A DNA stretch of 64,000 nucleotides from Conchocele bisecta (GCA_029237695.1 CM055266.1:10433805-10497804); one strand, 5' to 3'; counted from the first letter of the stretch, positions 23,051 to 34,996 are shown. The notes: generated by a model not told the origin, from the sequence alone. A program made the numbers and translations.

Positions 23051-26000
23051 GTAAGACAAATACATAGAGAATAGTAGGTTAGTGCCGTGAATGGGAAAAC
23101 ATATCTGGCAAGGCTCAGGAAACGGGATGGGCGAGGCTCTGCCGAGCACATCCCGTTTCCGTGCCGCGCCAGATATGTTTTCCCATTCACGGCACTAACC
23201 TACTATTCTATTTATCCCGTCAACACCTACAAATGGTTGTAAAATTCAAAAATTGTATTGACTGGATATCAAAAATGTTTCACGGCACATACGCACTGTG
23301 TTGACGGGATAAATAAGGATAGTGAAATCACAGTGAGCTCCCTATTTCTGTTTAACATGTTTAAAAATCAGATAACCACCAGTAAATATAAGGCATATTT
23401 AACAAAGCTCCAGATAAGGATTTACGTACTTATTTTAGCAGAATACGCATTGATTATCAAAAGTGTGAGTACATTTTATTGTCTGTCTGTCAGTTTGACG
23501 ATTTTTATGCTAAGAATTAAACAAAGCCTTGGGGGAGGTTAGAGAATGCTCCCTGACCCCCATATCGGGACTTGGTTCGTCTCATCTTTGACTTTATTTA
23601 TGAAAACTGTTTGTAATGAAATTATGTAAAAGATGTCCGAAGGTACAAAATCACACGGCGTGTGTCATGTATGGCTATGACTGGATAAATGGCACATTTG
23701 GCATTCGTGACCAGTGGAGACTCGGACCAGCCTGCACATACGCACAATCAGATCTGGGTCTACACTGGTCACATAACCCATAAGCTCCATATCTCCAGTC
23801 ACAGACACAGACACTCCATGCGATTTTGTGCCTAAGAACATGTGCGATTTTTCAAGAAATATTTTTGACAGAAAATGCGATATTATCTGTTAATGACTTC
23901 GAAAGATGACATAATTTGCATTTGCTATGAAAATGTTGTCATTTCGACGTGAGTTGGGGAAATTTTGTAAATAGTAATTAGATAAGCACATGTTTTTGGG
24001 TACAAAATCGCATGACGTGTCTCAATTATTATAGGCTTGTTGCTGCTTATCAAACTTACCAGATATAACAAACAGTATGCAAGCTACAGCGAGTCCTCCA
24101 TTCCGGATATAGCACATCGTAGAAACACTGTCCAGTCAATTTCATTTCCTCCTGTTTTAATATAAGGTGCATGATCATGTGGTTACAACAACAACAACGT
24201 CGCCCACTCCAAAGTAAGTATTATTTGATATTTTCCTTAATTTTGATGAAATTTGGCACATCAAAAGCGTCTTCATGAGCTGCATTTGGTGGTCCAGGGA
24301 GTTCGGCAGACCTATGTCGTTTTTGCGAAGAATCGATTTCCGTGTCGGTAGACACGGAAATCAATTCTTCGCAAACACGACATAAGTTTGGGCGAAAATA
24401 CAGAGACCACCAAATGCAGCTTAACAAGACGCGTTTGATGCGCGATATTTCATCAAAATCCGTTACGTATAAAGGACACTATAAAAGAATACGTACTTTG
24501 AATCAGATGGGTTCTGGAAGTTTCAGTACTTGTTGTTGTTGTTAATACCACGTGAGCATACACCTTGTAATAGTACCGTATCAGTATTCTATTCGGCGTT
24601 TGATCTAAAATGTGTGTAAACTTTCATCGTCATTCTTGAAAACAGCACACATTTTCACAAGTATTCTAAAGCAGTGTACGTTTTCAAAATAAAGGATTAT
24701 TGTAACATGCTATCTCCAACAAGTACATAACTGCTATATATGGCTTCACGGTGTTTGTATTGGCATGCTGAGAAAGTGAGTTAATTAATTATTGATAGTA
24801 ATTGTATCGATTGTGGGTGGTTATCACCGTGGTATGTATGTATCTGTGGTGTTGTACACAAACACCTGCTATAAGTTGATGTAATGGTGCAGGATCATGA
24901 CATATGGGGCTTATGACCTTTGAGACCAATGTCAGGCGCGTTGTGATACATAAAATAATTCCACTTTTAAGCGTGGGGGGTGGGGAGGGTACATAAAGAG
25001 TCAACATAAAAGTCGCGTTTCTGACATAGGATTTTGTTACATAGGATTTTTTTACAGGTAATATCATAGCCCTAGGGTTATTTGGAGTATGCTCTGTTTC
25101 CACTTTCAAGTTGGAGATACAGGATTAAAATGAAAAACAGAAGTTGATAAGAAACTTTTAATAAAGCTATTACAGTTATATAAGAAGAAGAATATTTTAT
25201 TTGACATAAACTATACAGTATAGGAATGAATGGCCTTTTTGTGGAATTTATCGGGGTATAAACTTGGAAAAGTCGCGGGAATACTGGACGAAGGCCGGAA
25301 GGCCTCGTCCAGTATTCCCGCGACTTTTCCTTAATTCCACAAAAGGCCATTCATTCCTTATAATTCCAGCATTTTAAATACATTCATCAAGAAAATGTGT
25401 TTATTTTCCGTTTTCTTAAGAATTATTTTAACTGCGCCTCACGGTTACGGAAAGTAGTTCGGCGTGGGAGTTTACTGGGATATACATTTTGGACAGAGAC
25501 TTGCTACGGGCCAATCAAATGTTAGGGAATTGTGTAAATATTTTTGTGCTGGAATTATTTTCTAATATTATAGTAGTGGTAGTGACCCTGCTCGCTCAGC
25601 TCGACGTGATTATTATATAATAATAAACACTTATTTATAATCAACTTCCTTTGATGTTCTATTAATAAATTGGCTTTACTAATCATCAAAGAACTGTAGA
25701 TAATTGGATGATTTAACAATACACACTTTGAAACAATAATTTAAACTAAAACTTATAGCAACATTGTATGCCACTTTATTTTGTATTAATATATTTATTT
25801 TATTTATATTTACATATATACAAGTATAACTGGCATACAATGTCACTTTATTGAAAAAGATTATAGCCTGAAATCTGCAAAATCCAGTTACCTGTAAAAA
25901 CCAAATGTGGGACAATCAGGACTACTGGACACTCAAATCTGGGACAATCAGGATTAAACCGTCGGAAGAGACTTTTAACTGCGGTCCCGTCTCTGTATGG

Positions 26001-29000
26001 TCTTAACTGTTGCAGGGGCGCTAACCCATTGAACCCGAAAGCCCGGTATAGCGGGGTTTGCAAACAGTGCAGATTCAGATGAGCCGGCTCGTAACGAGCC
26101 GTCTCACCATGAGCTACACTTTTTGCAAATAATGTTCAGGTTGTTTAGAACAAAAACACCCACCTTTTCATAAATGGAGTAATCTGAAAATCATTTTGTG
26201 CTGATTGGTTTGGTTGGAAAATTAGCATATTCCAGTTCCTTAGGGATGAAAGGGTTAAATCCATTCACTTTCACGTTTATTCTTTTGTTTCTTCCAGAGA
26301 TTTTACAAATACGTCCGATTTACATGTGGGTTTAACAGACTCAATGGGTAAGTATTTATTTAGACCCGCGGATGGCTAAACTAATTAAACGGGACCGTGT
26401 AGCATTGACAAACACCTTAGAGCCTTGCCGTGATGCGCATTCAGTTTATTAATTGTTTTACTGACTGTTTCTTTAACCCTGGTGACACTACTCATCACTC
26501 TCGTCGTAGGGTCCCTTTTGTCAGCTGGGGCCCAATTTTTGATCAATGATCTTCAGGCCCGTACGCAGGATTTTCTATTGGGGGTGCGTCAGGGGGGTGG
26601 AGGTGCGTTAGGGCTCGTCCCATGTAGTGGCGCGAGTACGCTAGGGGGGCCCTAGCGTACTCGCGCCACAACATGGGGCTCGCCCCTGACGCACCCCCCT
26701 GAAAACCCCCTGAAATTTGTTAAACCTAGATGGCCTGAAATGCACTCTCCTGCATTTTATGTCATTTAAATTCGGATTTCAACGGTGGTAAATTGTGACA
26801 TTTTCATGCAAATTACCTGTATATTAATGCATTTCAAGATTTGTTGAGATTACTGTTTGAAAAATAGCGGACCTCGGCGAATTTAGGGGGGTGCGTACGC
26901 ACCCGTCGCACCCCCCCCCCCCCCCCCCACACCCCTGCGTACGGGCCTGATCTTGGAGTTCATTCCAGTGCTGTACATGTTATGTACCGCTCGTGCGTTT
27001 TCACATACACCGTTCGTGTTCGGTAATATTATCAAGGTGAATGATCACGTGGTTGCAACAACAACAATGGCTGAAAGTATTGAAAGCGCGCCCACTCCAA
27101 AGTAAGTACGATTTGATTTTGATGACATTAAGGCGCAGCAAACGCCTCTTCATGAGCTGCATGTGGTGATCTCGGGAGTTCGGCATATACTTATGTCGGT
27201 TTTTGTAAACACGGAAATGAAATCGATTCTTCGCAAAAACGACATGAGTTTGGGCCAAAGTATCGAGACCAACAAATGCAGCTTAACAAGACGCATTTGG
27301 TGCGTCATATTTCATCAAAATCCGCTACATAATAAGGACAATATATAGAGGATATTCATATTTTTGCAACGAATATGACATATATGTTCATCGAGTGGTG
27401 TGAAATGTCCATATTTCACGAGTGCCGTTAGTCATATTCGTTTCAAAAATATGAATATTATATTTATTATGTACCGCTCCATGGAAATTAGAAGTCTTTT
27501 TAGACTGTATACGGTAATGAATGTGTATTTGCAGCCTGTTTGCGCTGTTTCACTGCCGATGCGTGTTATGAATATAGATAGCGGAAGTAGTCGTATTTTC
27601 ACCGGAAGTTGTTTATTTCATCGATGAGAACATACGACTTTTATTTACATCGTATAACTATGTATTTCATGGGTAGGTATATAATAAAAAAGAATATGTA
27701 TTTTGAATCGGAGGCTTCTGGAAGTTTCAGTAATTGTTGTTGTTGTTGTAACGACATGATCATGCACCTTGAATATGTATCACGTCCAATAGTTTGAGAT
27801 AAGCATCAAAACACTCTCAAACGCCAATAATGCTTCGTGATAGACCAATACATAGGCCATTTATGAATAGTTTGTGTTCTGTTGTTGTGTAATGGGTGTG
27901 TAAATAATAAAAACGAAGATGGAGTTACTGCTTTCTTTATTTTATTATTGTCTGTGTCTGTTAATAAACGACCAACAGTGTAAATGTATAGAATACACAA
28001 TGACGATTGACATATCGATGGTCTAGTAACATAAGGCCGTAACTGCTATGCTAAAGCATAGCAGTTACGACCTTATGTTACTAGACCATCGATATGTCAA
28101 TGACGATCAAGCCGTAACTGAAAGGTAGGCGCATTTATAAAGGAAGCACGGTACCGTAATGGTTACTTGTTTCACTTAGTGCACTGTCCGCCTTAATTAC
28201 GAACGTAGATCTGAAACTGTCACGGGAGGAAATCCCGATAGGTCGAACAATGGATGAACTAATAATAATGCAGCACAGTGTTCGACCTATCGGAGTTTCA
28301 CTGTATTTCATTTATGGAAAATAAACTATTGTCAATATAACCCTCAAACGGTAGTATTGCACATATAAATCATGTATTCCCCATCTCACGGTGGAACATT
28401 GGGTCCGTGCGACCAGTGTACACCCAGATCACACTGCTCATCAGGGGGCCGTTTCACTAAACTTCGTAAAATTTTCGTAAGTGCAAAATTATGATACTCT
28501 GTAAATTTCACATTAACAATGTTTTCTTGTAAACAGCCTATGCTCAATAAATGTAAATCCATCTATTGAAATTTCCAGACGATCCTAAATTTGCACTTAC
28601 GAACATTTTAGTCTACGAAGTGTGCTGAAGCGGCCCCCAGTTCTACACTGTTCGCCGTTGAGTAAGTACATTCTGGTGTTGATTTCCAGGGACGGTGTAC
28701 GAGTACGACGATGCTGGAGTGACGGTCGGGCGGCCAGACTGGACACGGTGTGTTCATATACAGGTGCTCTCACACTCCGCAGGGGAGACAAGTCGGTGGG
28801 ACCGACAGCTACAGTATTACCAGAGTTCTCCCGCTTGGACTAAAACGCGGTAAGATTTTACGGCATACATGTCAGTGGTTGAGCATCGGACTACGGGTTG
28901 AAAGATCATGAGTTCCAATCCCGACACTGGCCGATTCGGCGTGTGCTTGGGCAAGACACCTTCGTGATAGCCTAGTCCTATCGGATGGGGACTTTAATAG

Positions 29001-32000
29001 TCGGTCCCGACATGCAAGGTCGACATGCAAGCATGAGCAGTGCTCAGTCTCAGTCAATCAAGATGTTTTGATTACGAGCTCGCATATCGGGAAGATATAC
29101 AGTGAAACCTCTCTAAACCAAACACCCTGTGTGCTATGCGATCGCGAACAGACATTATCACCTGAGATAAATGTTATAGGATAAATATGGTATTCTAATA
29201 TGGTATATACGGTAACAGGGAAATGTCACGGGATCATTCCAGCATACGATGCAATGTACTGTGTGAGAAGGAGGGAGTTGTTATAATGAGTTAGAGCGAG
29301 ACAGGTCGATTAGAATATGTGACAATAAAGAATATAAAGATTAAAAAAAACAAAACAAAAAAAACAAAAAAAACATACAAATATTCTAATAATTAGACAG
29401 TGGTATGTTTAAGCATTTGTACGAGAACCATACTTATGTTATACTATATTGGCCTGGAATACACATTCTGAGATGTGGAGAAACTTGAGACAAGGCAATA
29501 TATGTATTGACATAGTATCTGTATTATGTATGTACATGTATTTATGTATTTATGATTAATTGTATGTCAATAGTTGTGTAGATTATATAATGATTGTGCT
29601 TGATATATACATTATAGCGGGGAAATTACTATAAACAGTGTCTCATGTGTATATACATGAGAAGCATTTTTGTTTTTAAATTGAGTACAAGCGAATGTTG
29701 ACAGAAATATAGTATACACTGAAAATTGTGTGAGGTAGGTTTGCTTTGATCCAAATTGTTTCTTGAAACATGTGGATTGTGACGTCAAATCCGCAGGTTG
29801 CCGAGAAAAAAAAATGGAACAATGCGTATTTTATATCACATGAAAGAAAAAAGTATTGTTTGACGAAAAAGTGTACAAAACAGAAAAACAAGCAAGTCAT
29901 TTGAGCCAGTGCAGTTCACAAACGTGCGTACAACCTGTATTGTGTTATTTTGACGGCCCTGTGCGAGCAGAAGGGAGAAAATTCATAAACAATTTTAGAT
30001 TACTATGCTACATGTATTACACGAGACATGCGTTTGTCAGTATATGTAAAAATAGGCCCGTCGCATATACAAACTGTTTTGTGCAATTTAAACCATTAAC
30101 AGAGGACTGGCAGACTTAACATGACGTATGTATTTTAATATATATGTATTCATATGTACATAAGCTGCAACATTCAACGTCATTATCAGGTTGTCGTAGA
30201 GATTTACGGTACCATTGATCCAGAACTACACTAAGTACTTCCAGCCTATGCCTGTGTTTCTCATGCGCAGGCAACATTAAAACATGCCCCATGTTTCACT
30301 TTGTTTATTTTTTCGCTGGGGAATCCAGTGAAATTAAAAGGTCACGAGGCTGCTTCTCATGGTGGCGGTTATAACAAATTTCACGCGGCCATGTAATTTG
30401 TATTGTACTAAAACTTACATGTTCACAAGTATTTTTGTATATTTGAGTATGGTGATTGATGTTTCATAGATATGGATATATCATTATCGTTGTTCTGAAT
30501 TCATGTGAAGAGACGGTGAATTGAAATGCAATATATAATCACTTTTAAAATACATTTAGTGTCAATGTGATGGTGTATTTCATAGTCTCTTGTACATCAG
30601 GCATCAGCATATTTGTAATGTTCAATTTCATAAAAAATATTACGGGTTCGCAAATGTAATTAAAAATAGTTATTGCGTTTTCAAGAAATAAATGGAAGAA
30701 GCAATCGCAACGGAGACATTTATTTCCTGAAAAATACGCATTATTAATTAGATATTGCATTAATAACGATTCTGGTGTTATGATATGCCGTAATACTGGC
30801 ATGAATATGACATGATGCAACATAAAAACAAATTCTCAAATATTGTACCTACTTGTGTATCATATTGTATTATTGATCAGAATTTATTATTATGGACAGG
30901 ATTTGTGGTATGAGAGTACTGTTTCACGTATCATGTTATGTATACATGTTGACTATGTTTGTAAAAATTCTAAAAAATTATGAAGTGATGCATATGTATT
31001 GCTTCATTGTGAGTTTGTTAGAAAATTATCAGGACAAAAAATATAGTTGGTTCAAATGATAGTTAGTAGGCATGAAACAAAGTGTTATCATTAAAACTTA
31101 AGATTTAAACGTAGCAAAGGAACAAATAATCATTAGATATGATGATATATATAGGTGCCTGATTGTAACATGCACTTGTGGATATCGGAATATCAATTTC
31201 AAAACCTAAAGTGATTAAAATATTTACATGCATTTAGGATTTTGATAAATACGGGTACGTACTAGCTATATGTACCTATACGTATCAAATATTCGATGCA
31301 AAATACATAATCATATGATAGAATATGTAGTCTAAATCATGTTTTGAGTGTACCATTCTTGATAAAATGAAATATTGACAACATTTCGATTAGAATGCGG
31401 TATGAAAATACACGTATGTACATGTTATGTTATATCAAATGAACTTCTATTATATTTTATGTCTATATCACTAAAATGAACTGATGTTGTTGACATGTCG
31501 TAGAAAATTTGGCGTCATTTCTGGGTAAAGAAATGAGATAACGTGACTTATGCCAAATATTATATATAGCATAATGACTTTAATGATTTGAGGACAAATC
31601 ATAAAGGGGTATAGGGGTATATGTTATAGGTTAAATATGGTATTCTAATATGGTATATACGGTAACAGGGAAATGTCACGGGATCATTCCAGCATACGAT
31701 GCAATGTACTGTGTGAGAAGGAGGGAGTTGTTATAATGGGTTAGAGCGAGACAGGTCGATTAGAATATGTGACAATAAAGAATATAAAGATTACTAGTGT
31801 TTATTATTATAACAAGAACCAACAATGTAGTTATGGACAGATAAACACTATGTAACACTATGTAACACTATGTAACATAAATGGCAAAGAAAACTATAAG
31901 ATCACATTTGTTTTCTTGGTGTCCGGTTTAGAGTTGTTTCATTGTACAATGTTTCCGAGTAAATTTACCCTGTTATATGTAGAGTTAGTTACGGAAACGT

Positions 32001-32633
32001 AACACTGGCCATACTCCGTGCTACAGATAGCATGGCAGACAATATGATAACCCAACTTTCTGCACGCCATAGAGAGAAAAATCTGGTTAGCAATGTATGA
32101 GTGTTACATTTCTCCAGCTAATAATATAGACTGGTTGTGCCCAGTCAACTCTCACTGTTATATGAGTATGTGTCTTGAGAAAATGGGCTTATACGATTTG
32201 CGACCAGTGTAGATCCAGATCAGCCTGTGCATCCGCACAGTCTGATCAGGATCTGCTCTGTTAGCCATTTCATCAATGAAACACCAGACATGCTTCTAAC
32301 AAAGAATATAGATCGTTATACGGCTACATGAATATGCCATTTGATCAGGATCTACACTGCTCAGAAATCCGTAAGCCCCATTTTTCCAGTCACAGCCACA
32401 TATAAGTTATTTTATATTTCAGATACAGCGAACAGAAGTACAACTGTTTTGATTTTGTTGTGGAGTTTCTACGAACGTTCGGTTTAACCAAATGTTACCC
32501 AAGCCTTTCCGACAAACTTTTATTTTGTCAAGAAGTGATACTGCCGAGTACTGACAAAGCTGGCAAGTTTATAAGTCTCTACAGGAATATTGAGAGTAGT
32601 GGCTTTGTGATACAAATGGCGAGCGGCAGTTGA
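22839..32633 (+). CDS. MKRN2OS: MKRN2 opposite strand protein (MKRN2OS) homologue, 4 coding exons
   Basis: Coding exons are 22839-23050, 26298-26347, 28690-28849 and 32423-32633. All introns are GT-AG, all phases match, and the spliced frame is 633 nt (210 residues) with no interruption. Features remembered from the MKRN2OS family are all present: the CPLCGQD zinc-knuckle-like start (residues about 28-34), PSPF and LVIKPTQECFLR, SDLHVGLTDSMG (residues about 77-87), TVYEYDDAGV, WDRQLQYYQSSPAW, YNCFDFVVEFLRTF and AGKFISLYRNIESSGFVI. The vertebrate protein is of similar length and its function is poorly known. The name comes from its vertebrate position opposite MKRN2; no makorin gene is visible here. 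Introns hold MITE A, D, E, F, H, N and O copies and a 2.7-kb insertion. Confidence 0.88.
23065..23313 (+). mobile_element. MITE A copy 4, next to a splice donor
   Basis: It starts TAGAGAATAGTAGGTTAGTG about 14 bases after the GT of coding exon 1 of the MKRN2OS-like gene and ends GACGGGATAAA. The palindrome arms are nearly identical to each other, suggesting recent insertion. Confidence 0.88.
24161..24570. mobile_element. MITE D copy 2
   Basis: Ends AAGGTGCATGATCATGTGGT and ACCACGTGAGCATACACCTT flank the CAACAACAACAACG block and the CGATTTCCGTGTCGG hairpin. Confidence 0.82.
25218..25560 (+). mobile_element. MITE E copy 2
   Basis: It begins AGGAATGAATGGCCTTTTTG, carries the GTCGCGGGAATACTGGACGA palindrome and ends TTTTTGTGCTGGAATTAT. 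Confidence 0.85.
25935..26062 (+). repeat. SINE tail fragment
   Basis: It contains GTCGGAAGAGACTTTTAACT and GTTGCAGGGGCGCTAACCCA, which match the tail of the SINE at 35972-36140 (CAGGGACGTTAACCCA). The tRNA-like head is missing here. Confidence 0.6.
26298..26347 (+). CDS. MKRN2OS: MKRN2OS-like coding exon 2 (50 nt)
   Basis: The acceptor is CTTCCAG and the donor GTAAGT, phase 2 to phase 1. It encodes DFTNTSDLHVGLTDSMG, which contains the family's strongest motif (SDLHVG). Confidence 0.88.
26549..26952. mobile_element. MITE O, GC-rich palindromic ends
   Basis: Terminal inverted repeats CAGGCCCGTACGCAGG and CCTGCGTACGGGCCTG are flanked by ATCTT on both sides. A palindrome at 26610-26690 (TGGCGCGAGTACGCTAGG) and a long C run at 26909-26928 lie inside. 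Confidence 0.75.
27028..27775. mobile_element. MITE D copy 3, interrupted by MITE F
   Basis: The left part ends at about 27343 with the usual GGACAATATA; the right part resumes at about 27690 with TATTTTGAATCGGAGGCTTC. The interruption is a MITE F copy. Confidence 0.78.
27344..27690 (-). mobile_element. MITE F copy (nested in MITE D)
   Basis: It carries GATATTCATATTTTTGCAAC and GTGTGAAATGTCCATATTTC, plus the tail TCATCGATGAGAACATACGA. The same unit occurs twice in tandem at 62733-63500 in the opposite orientation. Confidence 0.78.
28002..28110. repeat. Near-perfect palindrome
   Basis: Arms TGACATATCGATGGTCTAGT through CTGCTATGCT and the complement. About 100 bp; a fold-back element. Confidence 0.8.
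28447..28639. mobile_element. MITE N
   Basis: Ends GGGGGCCGTTTCACTAAACT and TGCTGAAGCGGCCCC form terminal inverted repeats, with TTCGTAAGTGCAAA repeated inverted inside. The right end is 50 bp from coding exon 3 of the MKRN2OS-like gene. Confidence 0.72.
28690..28849 (+). CDS. MKRN2OS: MKRN2OS-like coding exon 3
   Basis: The acceptor is ATTTCCAG and the donor GTAAGA, phase 1 to phase 2. It encodes TVYEYDDAGVTVGRPDW, then SRWDRQLQYYQSSPAW. MITE N ends about 50 bp upstream of it and a SINE starts about 20 bp after it. Confidence 0.87.
28868..29065 (+). repeat. tRNA-derived SINE
   Basis: The head has an A-box-like TGGTTGAGCATCGG and a B-box-like GAGTTCCAATCCC at tRNA spacing. The body contains CCTAGTCCTATCGGATGGGG. 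It begins about 20 bp after coding exon 3 of the MKRN2OS-like gene. Confidence 0.6.
29100..31960. mobile_element. Pogo-type element split by a 2.7-kb insertion
   Basis: The pogo-like half at 29100 (CAGTGAAACCTCTCTAAACC) resumes at 31880 and ends with GGTGTCCGGTTTAGAG and TTTCATTGTA. Uninterrupted relatives are at 57471-57612 and 61140-61290. The break is at ATAAATG, which is present on both sides (29168 and about 31880). Confidence 0.65.
29174..31880. mobile_element. Insertion with direct terminal repeats, AT-rich, no coding capacity
   Basis: A segment of about 175 bp, ATGTTATAGG...AATATAAAGATT, occurs at 29171-29344 and again at 31619-31792 in the same orientation and nearly identical. The first is followed by an A/C-rich run, the second by about 85 further bp ending in three CACTATGTAA units. 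ATAAATG flanks the whole as a possible target duplication. The 2.3 kb between the repeats has no long open frame. It could be a non-autonomous terminal-repeat or Penelope-like element. Confidence 0.55.
32160..32403. mobile_element. MITE H copy
   Basis: Bounded by GTGTCTTGAGAAAATGGGCT and TTTTTCCAGTCACAGCCACA, with the GCACAGTCTGATCAGGATCT segment inside. It ends about 20 bp before coding exon 4 of the MKRN2OS-like gene. Confidence 0.75.
32423..32633 (+). CDS. MKRN2OS: MKRN2OS-like coding exon 4
   Basis: The acceptor is ATATTTCAG. It encodes YNCFDFVVEFLRTFGL, LPSTDKAGKFISLYRNIE and a short tail to TGA at 32631. MITE H ends about 20 bp before the exon. A candidate AATAAA lies at 32882, about 250 nt after the stop. 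Confidence 0.88.
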
Positions 32634-32881
32634 ACATCGACGGCATTTAGCAATTATCACGATATTTACATTTACCAGGTAACCCGCTGTGCATTGACTG
32701 AATACACACTGATAACAAACTGTCTGTGAGATTAATTTTAATTGGTATTAAATGTAGGCTGCATGCATTCATGCATCACAGTTACTACACATCTAGATTA
32801 CGTCAAGTTATGATCGCGTGTGACGTCATGGAGCATTCATCTCAATGCCAAATCGTCTGCACTCACTCCGTGTACATATTC

Positions 32882-32887
32882 AATAAA
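32882..32887 (+). terminator. Candidate polyadenylation signal of the MKRN2OS-like gene
   Basis: This is an AATAAA in the sequence TCAATAAACAAC, at a usual distance from the stop codon. Position is the only support. Confidence 0.5.
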
Positions 32888-33331
32888 CAACATTATTACA
32901 TGTAGTTTTTCGCTCTAAGTGATTTACTGAAGAGATTTACAAAACAAGTGATTCCATTAAGTGATTTACTGGGTTTGACATTACACACATGTAGTAGTTC
33001 ATGTTTTTATATGTTGTTGTGTTCAAAATATTTCAGAAATTTGCAGCGATTTTTTTTATTATTTCTTCATATGTACATGTTTCATGTTTCTCTGTACATG
33101 TATATACAGTTTTTTTTCATTGAAATGGTACATGTGTTTAAATGGAGAAATAAAAGAAGACCATATACATTTACAAATTGTTCAAATTCAGAAAGTTGCA
33201 GAAAAATATGATAAATTAATCATATTTCTTCATATTGCAAAGACTGCACCATTCAGGTTTAAAACTGCAAATGTTAAAATTGAAACAGAGCATACTGCAA
33301 ATTGGCCCAAGGCTATGTTAATATGACACTA

Positions 33332-33907
33332 TAGTCTGTTTCACGAAAGCTGCCCAAATTTTACGGCCATATAAACAATTAAAAAACCATATTTTTTTCG
33401 ATAATATTAAATTAAAGGAAAATTTAAGAATAAGCCTTCTTTTTATTTCGTGAAATTCGGTCAAATATTGATTTTATTACGAAAAATTGATTTGTCTATG
33501 GGAATTTAACATGGATGATGGGGGAAAAGGTGGTAAGGAAGTGTGGGAGGAGTCAAAAAACGAACAATTTTGGAAATTGACTCCGAAACCTGACTAGATA
33601 GCTTGGATATGATCTAACTAAGAAAACAAAAGTTAAATTTTAAAAATCGGTCCAGTATTTCTAAAATTCAACAAAATTTCCCCATGTTAAATCCCCATAG
33701 ACATCTTCACTCCGTGAAGATGTCTATGGGGATTTAACATGGGGAAATTGTTTTTCGCAATAAAATCAATATTTTACCAAATTTCACGAAATAAAAAGAA
33801 GGCTCATTCTTAATTTTTCCTTTAATTTAATATTATCAAAAGAGATCTTGTTTTTTAATTGTTTATATAGCCGTAAAATTTGGGCAGCTTTTGTGAAACA
33901 GACAGTA
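33332..33907. mobile_element. MITE B copy 2
   Basis: A full-length relative of 1399-1972, including the inner palindrome TCCCCATAGACATCTTCACT. A MITE C partial copy follows at 33961-34240. Confidence 0.85.
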
Positions 33908-33960
33908 ATTACAGAACAAAATTCCTGTTTCTCCCAGGAATACACCCATCCTAAAGTGAC

Positions 33961-34240
33961 TACTGTCTGCTCCACGTTTTGCTGCGAACAAACTTTTGTC
34001 CATTAAATACATTAAATCTAACAAATATGTAAATGTAAGTTATTTTTCATCAATAACAAAAGTCATCCTTTCCAAACAAAATTATTGCTTGAAATTTCAT
34101 CAAATATTTATTTTATTGCGCAAAAATTCCTAACATGGGGGCTAAAATATTTTTTTTTTTATTTTTTTTTTTAATTTGTGGACCGATTTTCAAATAACTT
34201 GTTTTCTTAAGTTACATCATTTCCAAGCTATCTAGACAGG
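33961..34240. mobile_element. MITE C copy 2, partial
   Basis: It starts CTGTCTGCTCCACGTTTTGC and keeps ATCAAATATTTATTTTATTG, but lacks the matching right end. Confidence 0.7.
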
Positions 34241-34429
34241 TTTCGGGGTCAAATTCCATTTGTTTCCCTTTTCGATGCTCCTCGTCACTTCACATGTCAG
34301 TATAGCTTATAGTATTTTTATGAGAAATTAGATGATTTTTTTCTGATACCTGTGCAATGTGAATAAGCCGGCGTTCTTATCAACGAAAACTATATATATT
34401 TGCACAATTTCTCGCATAGGCAAGAGAGG

Positions 34430-34700
34430 ATATATTGTCAAATCAGTCTATGTACATACGTGCGCTAGTAACACCTTCATTTGGCAATAACTTAAGAACC
34501 GCTTCATCAATTTTGATAATAGTTGGCCACAATGTGTGTCTATGGACGGTGCTTTGTTTTACATATGACCCACATCCTGCCGCTCAATGTCAAGGTCACT
34601 GAGGACGTATGTTCATCTTGTTTTGTAAGGCAAACATGTTATTTGTTTTATCAAGGCTGCCAGCGAGGGGATTAGCTGAGTGATAGCGATGCCCTTGTTA
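34430..34700. repeat. Dispersed repeat R copy 2
   Basis: Shares TTGGCCACAATGTGTGTCTA and TCAATGTCAAGGTCACTGAG with 21865-22100. Confidence 0.7.
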
Positions 34701-34914
34701 TTGATGTAGACTGAAGTAGACACCGTGTATGTGTGACGTATGGAGTAATGTGTCTTAAATCCCCACCGAAGTCATATTGGTGCTGTATAACTGCCGCCCC
34801 TGTGACACGAGTTAACCCTTTCATTCCTAAATATCCGATATTGATAGTTCCATGATCATTTCTTGACTATTCCATTAATCAAATGAGGGGCATTTTCAAT
34901 GTAGCTGAAAATTA

Positions 34915-34996
34915 CTTACAAACACTGCAGATCCTGATGAGACGGCTTGTTACAAGCCGTCTCATCTGGATCTACAGTGTTTGCGAATGCTTGTGT
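34915..34996. repeat. Palindrome
   Basis: Arms AAACACTGCAGATCC and GAGACGGCTTG with complement. Similar arms flank GAGCCGGCTCGTAACGAGCC at 26055-26140. Confidence 0.7.

Noticed and set aside
29340..31620. Hidden retrotransposon coding region between the direct repeats
   Set aside because: The interval is AT-rich and has no long frame or reverse transcriptase motif on either strand.
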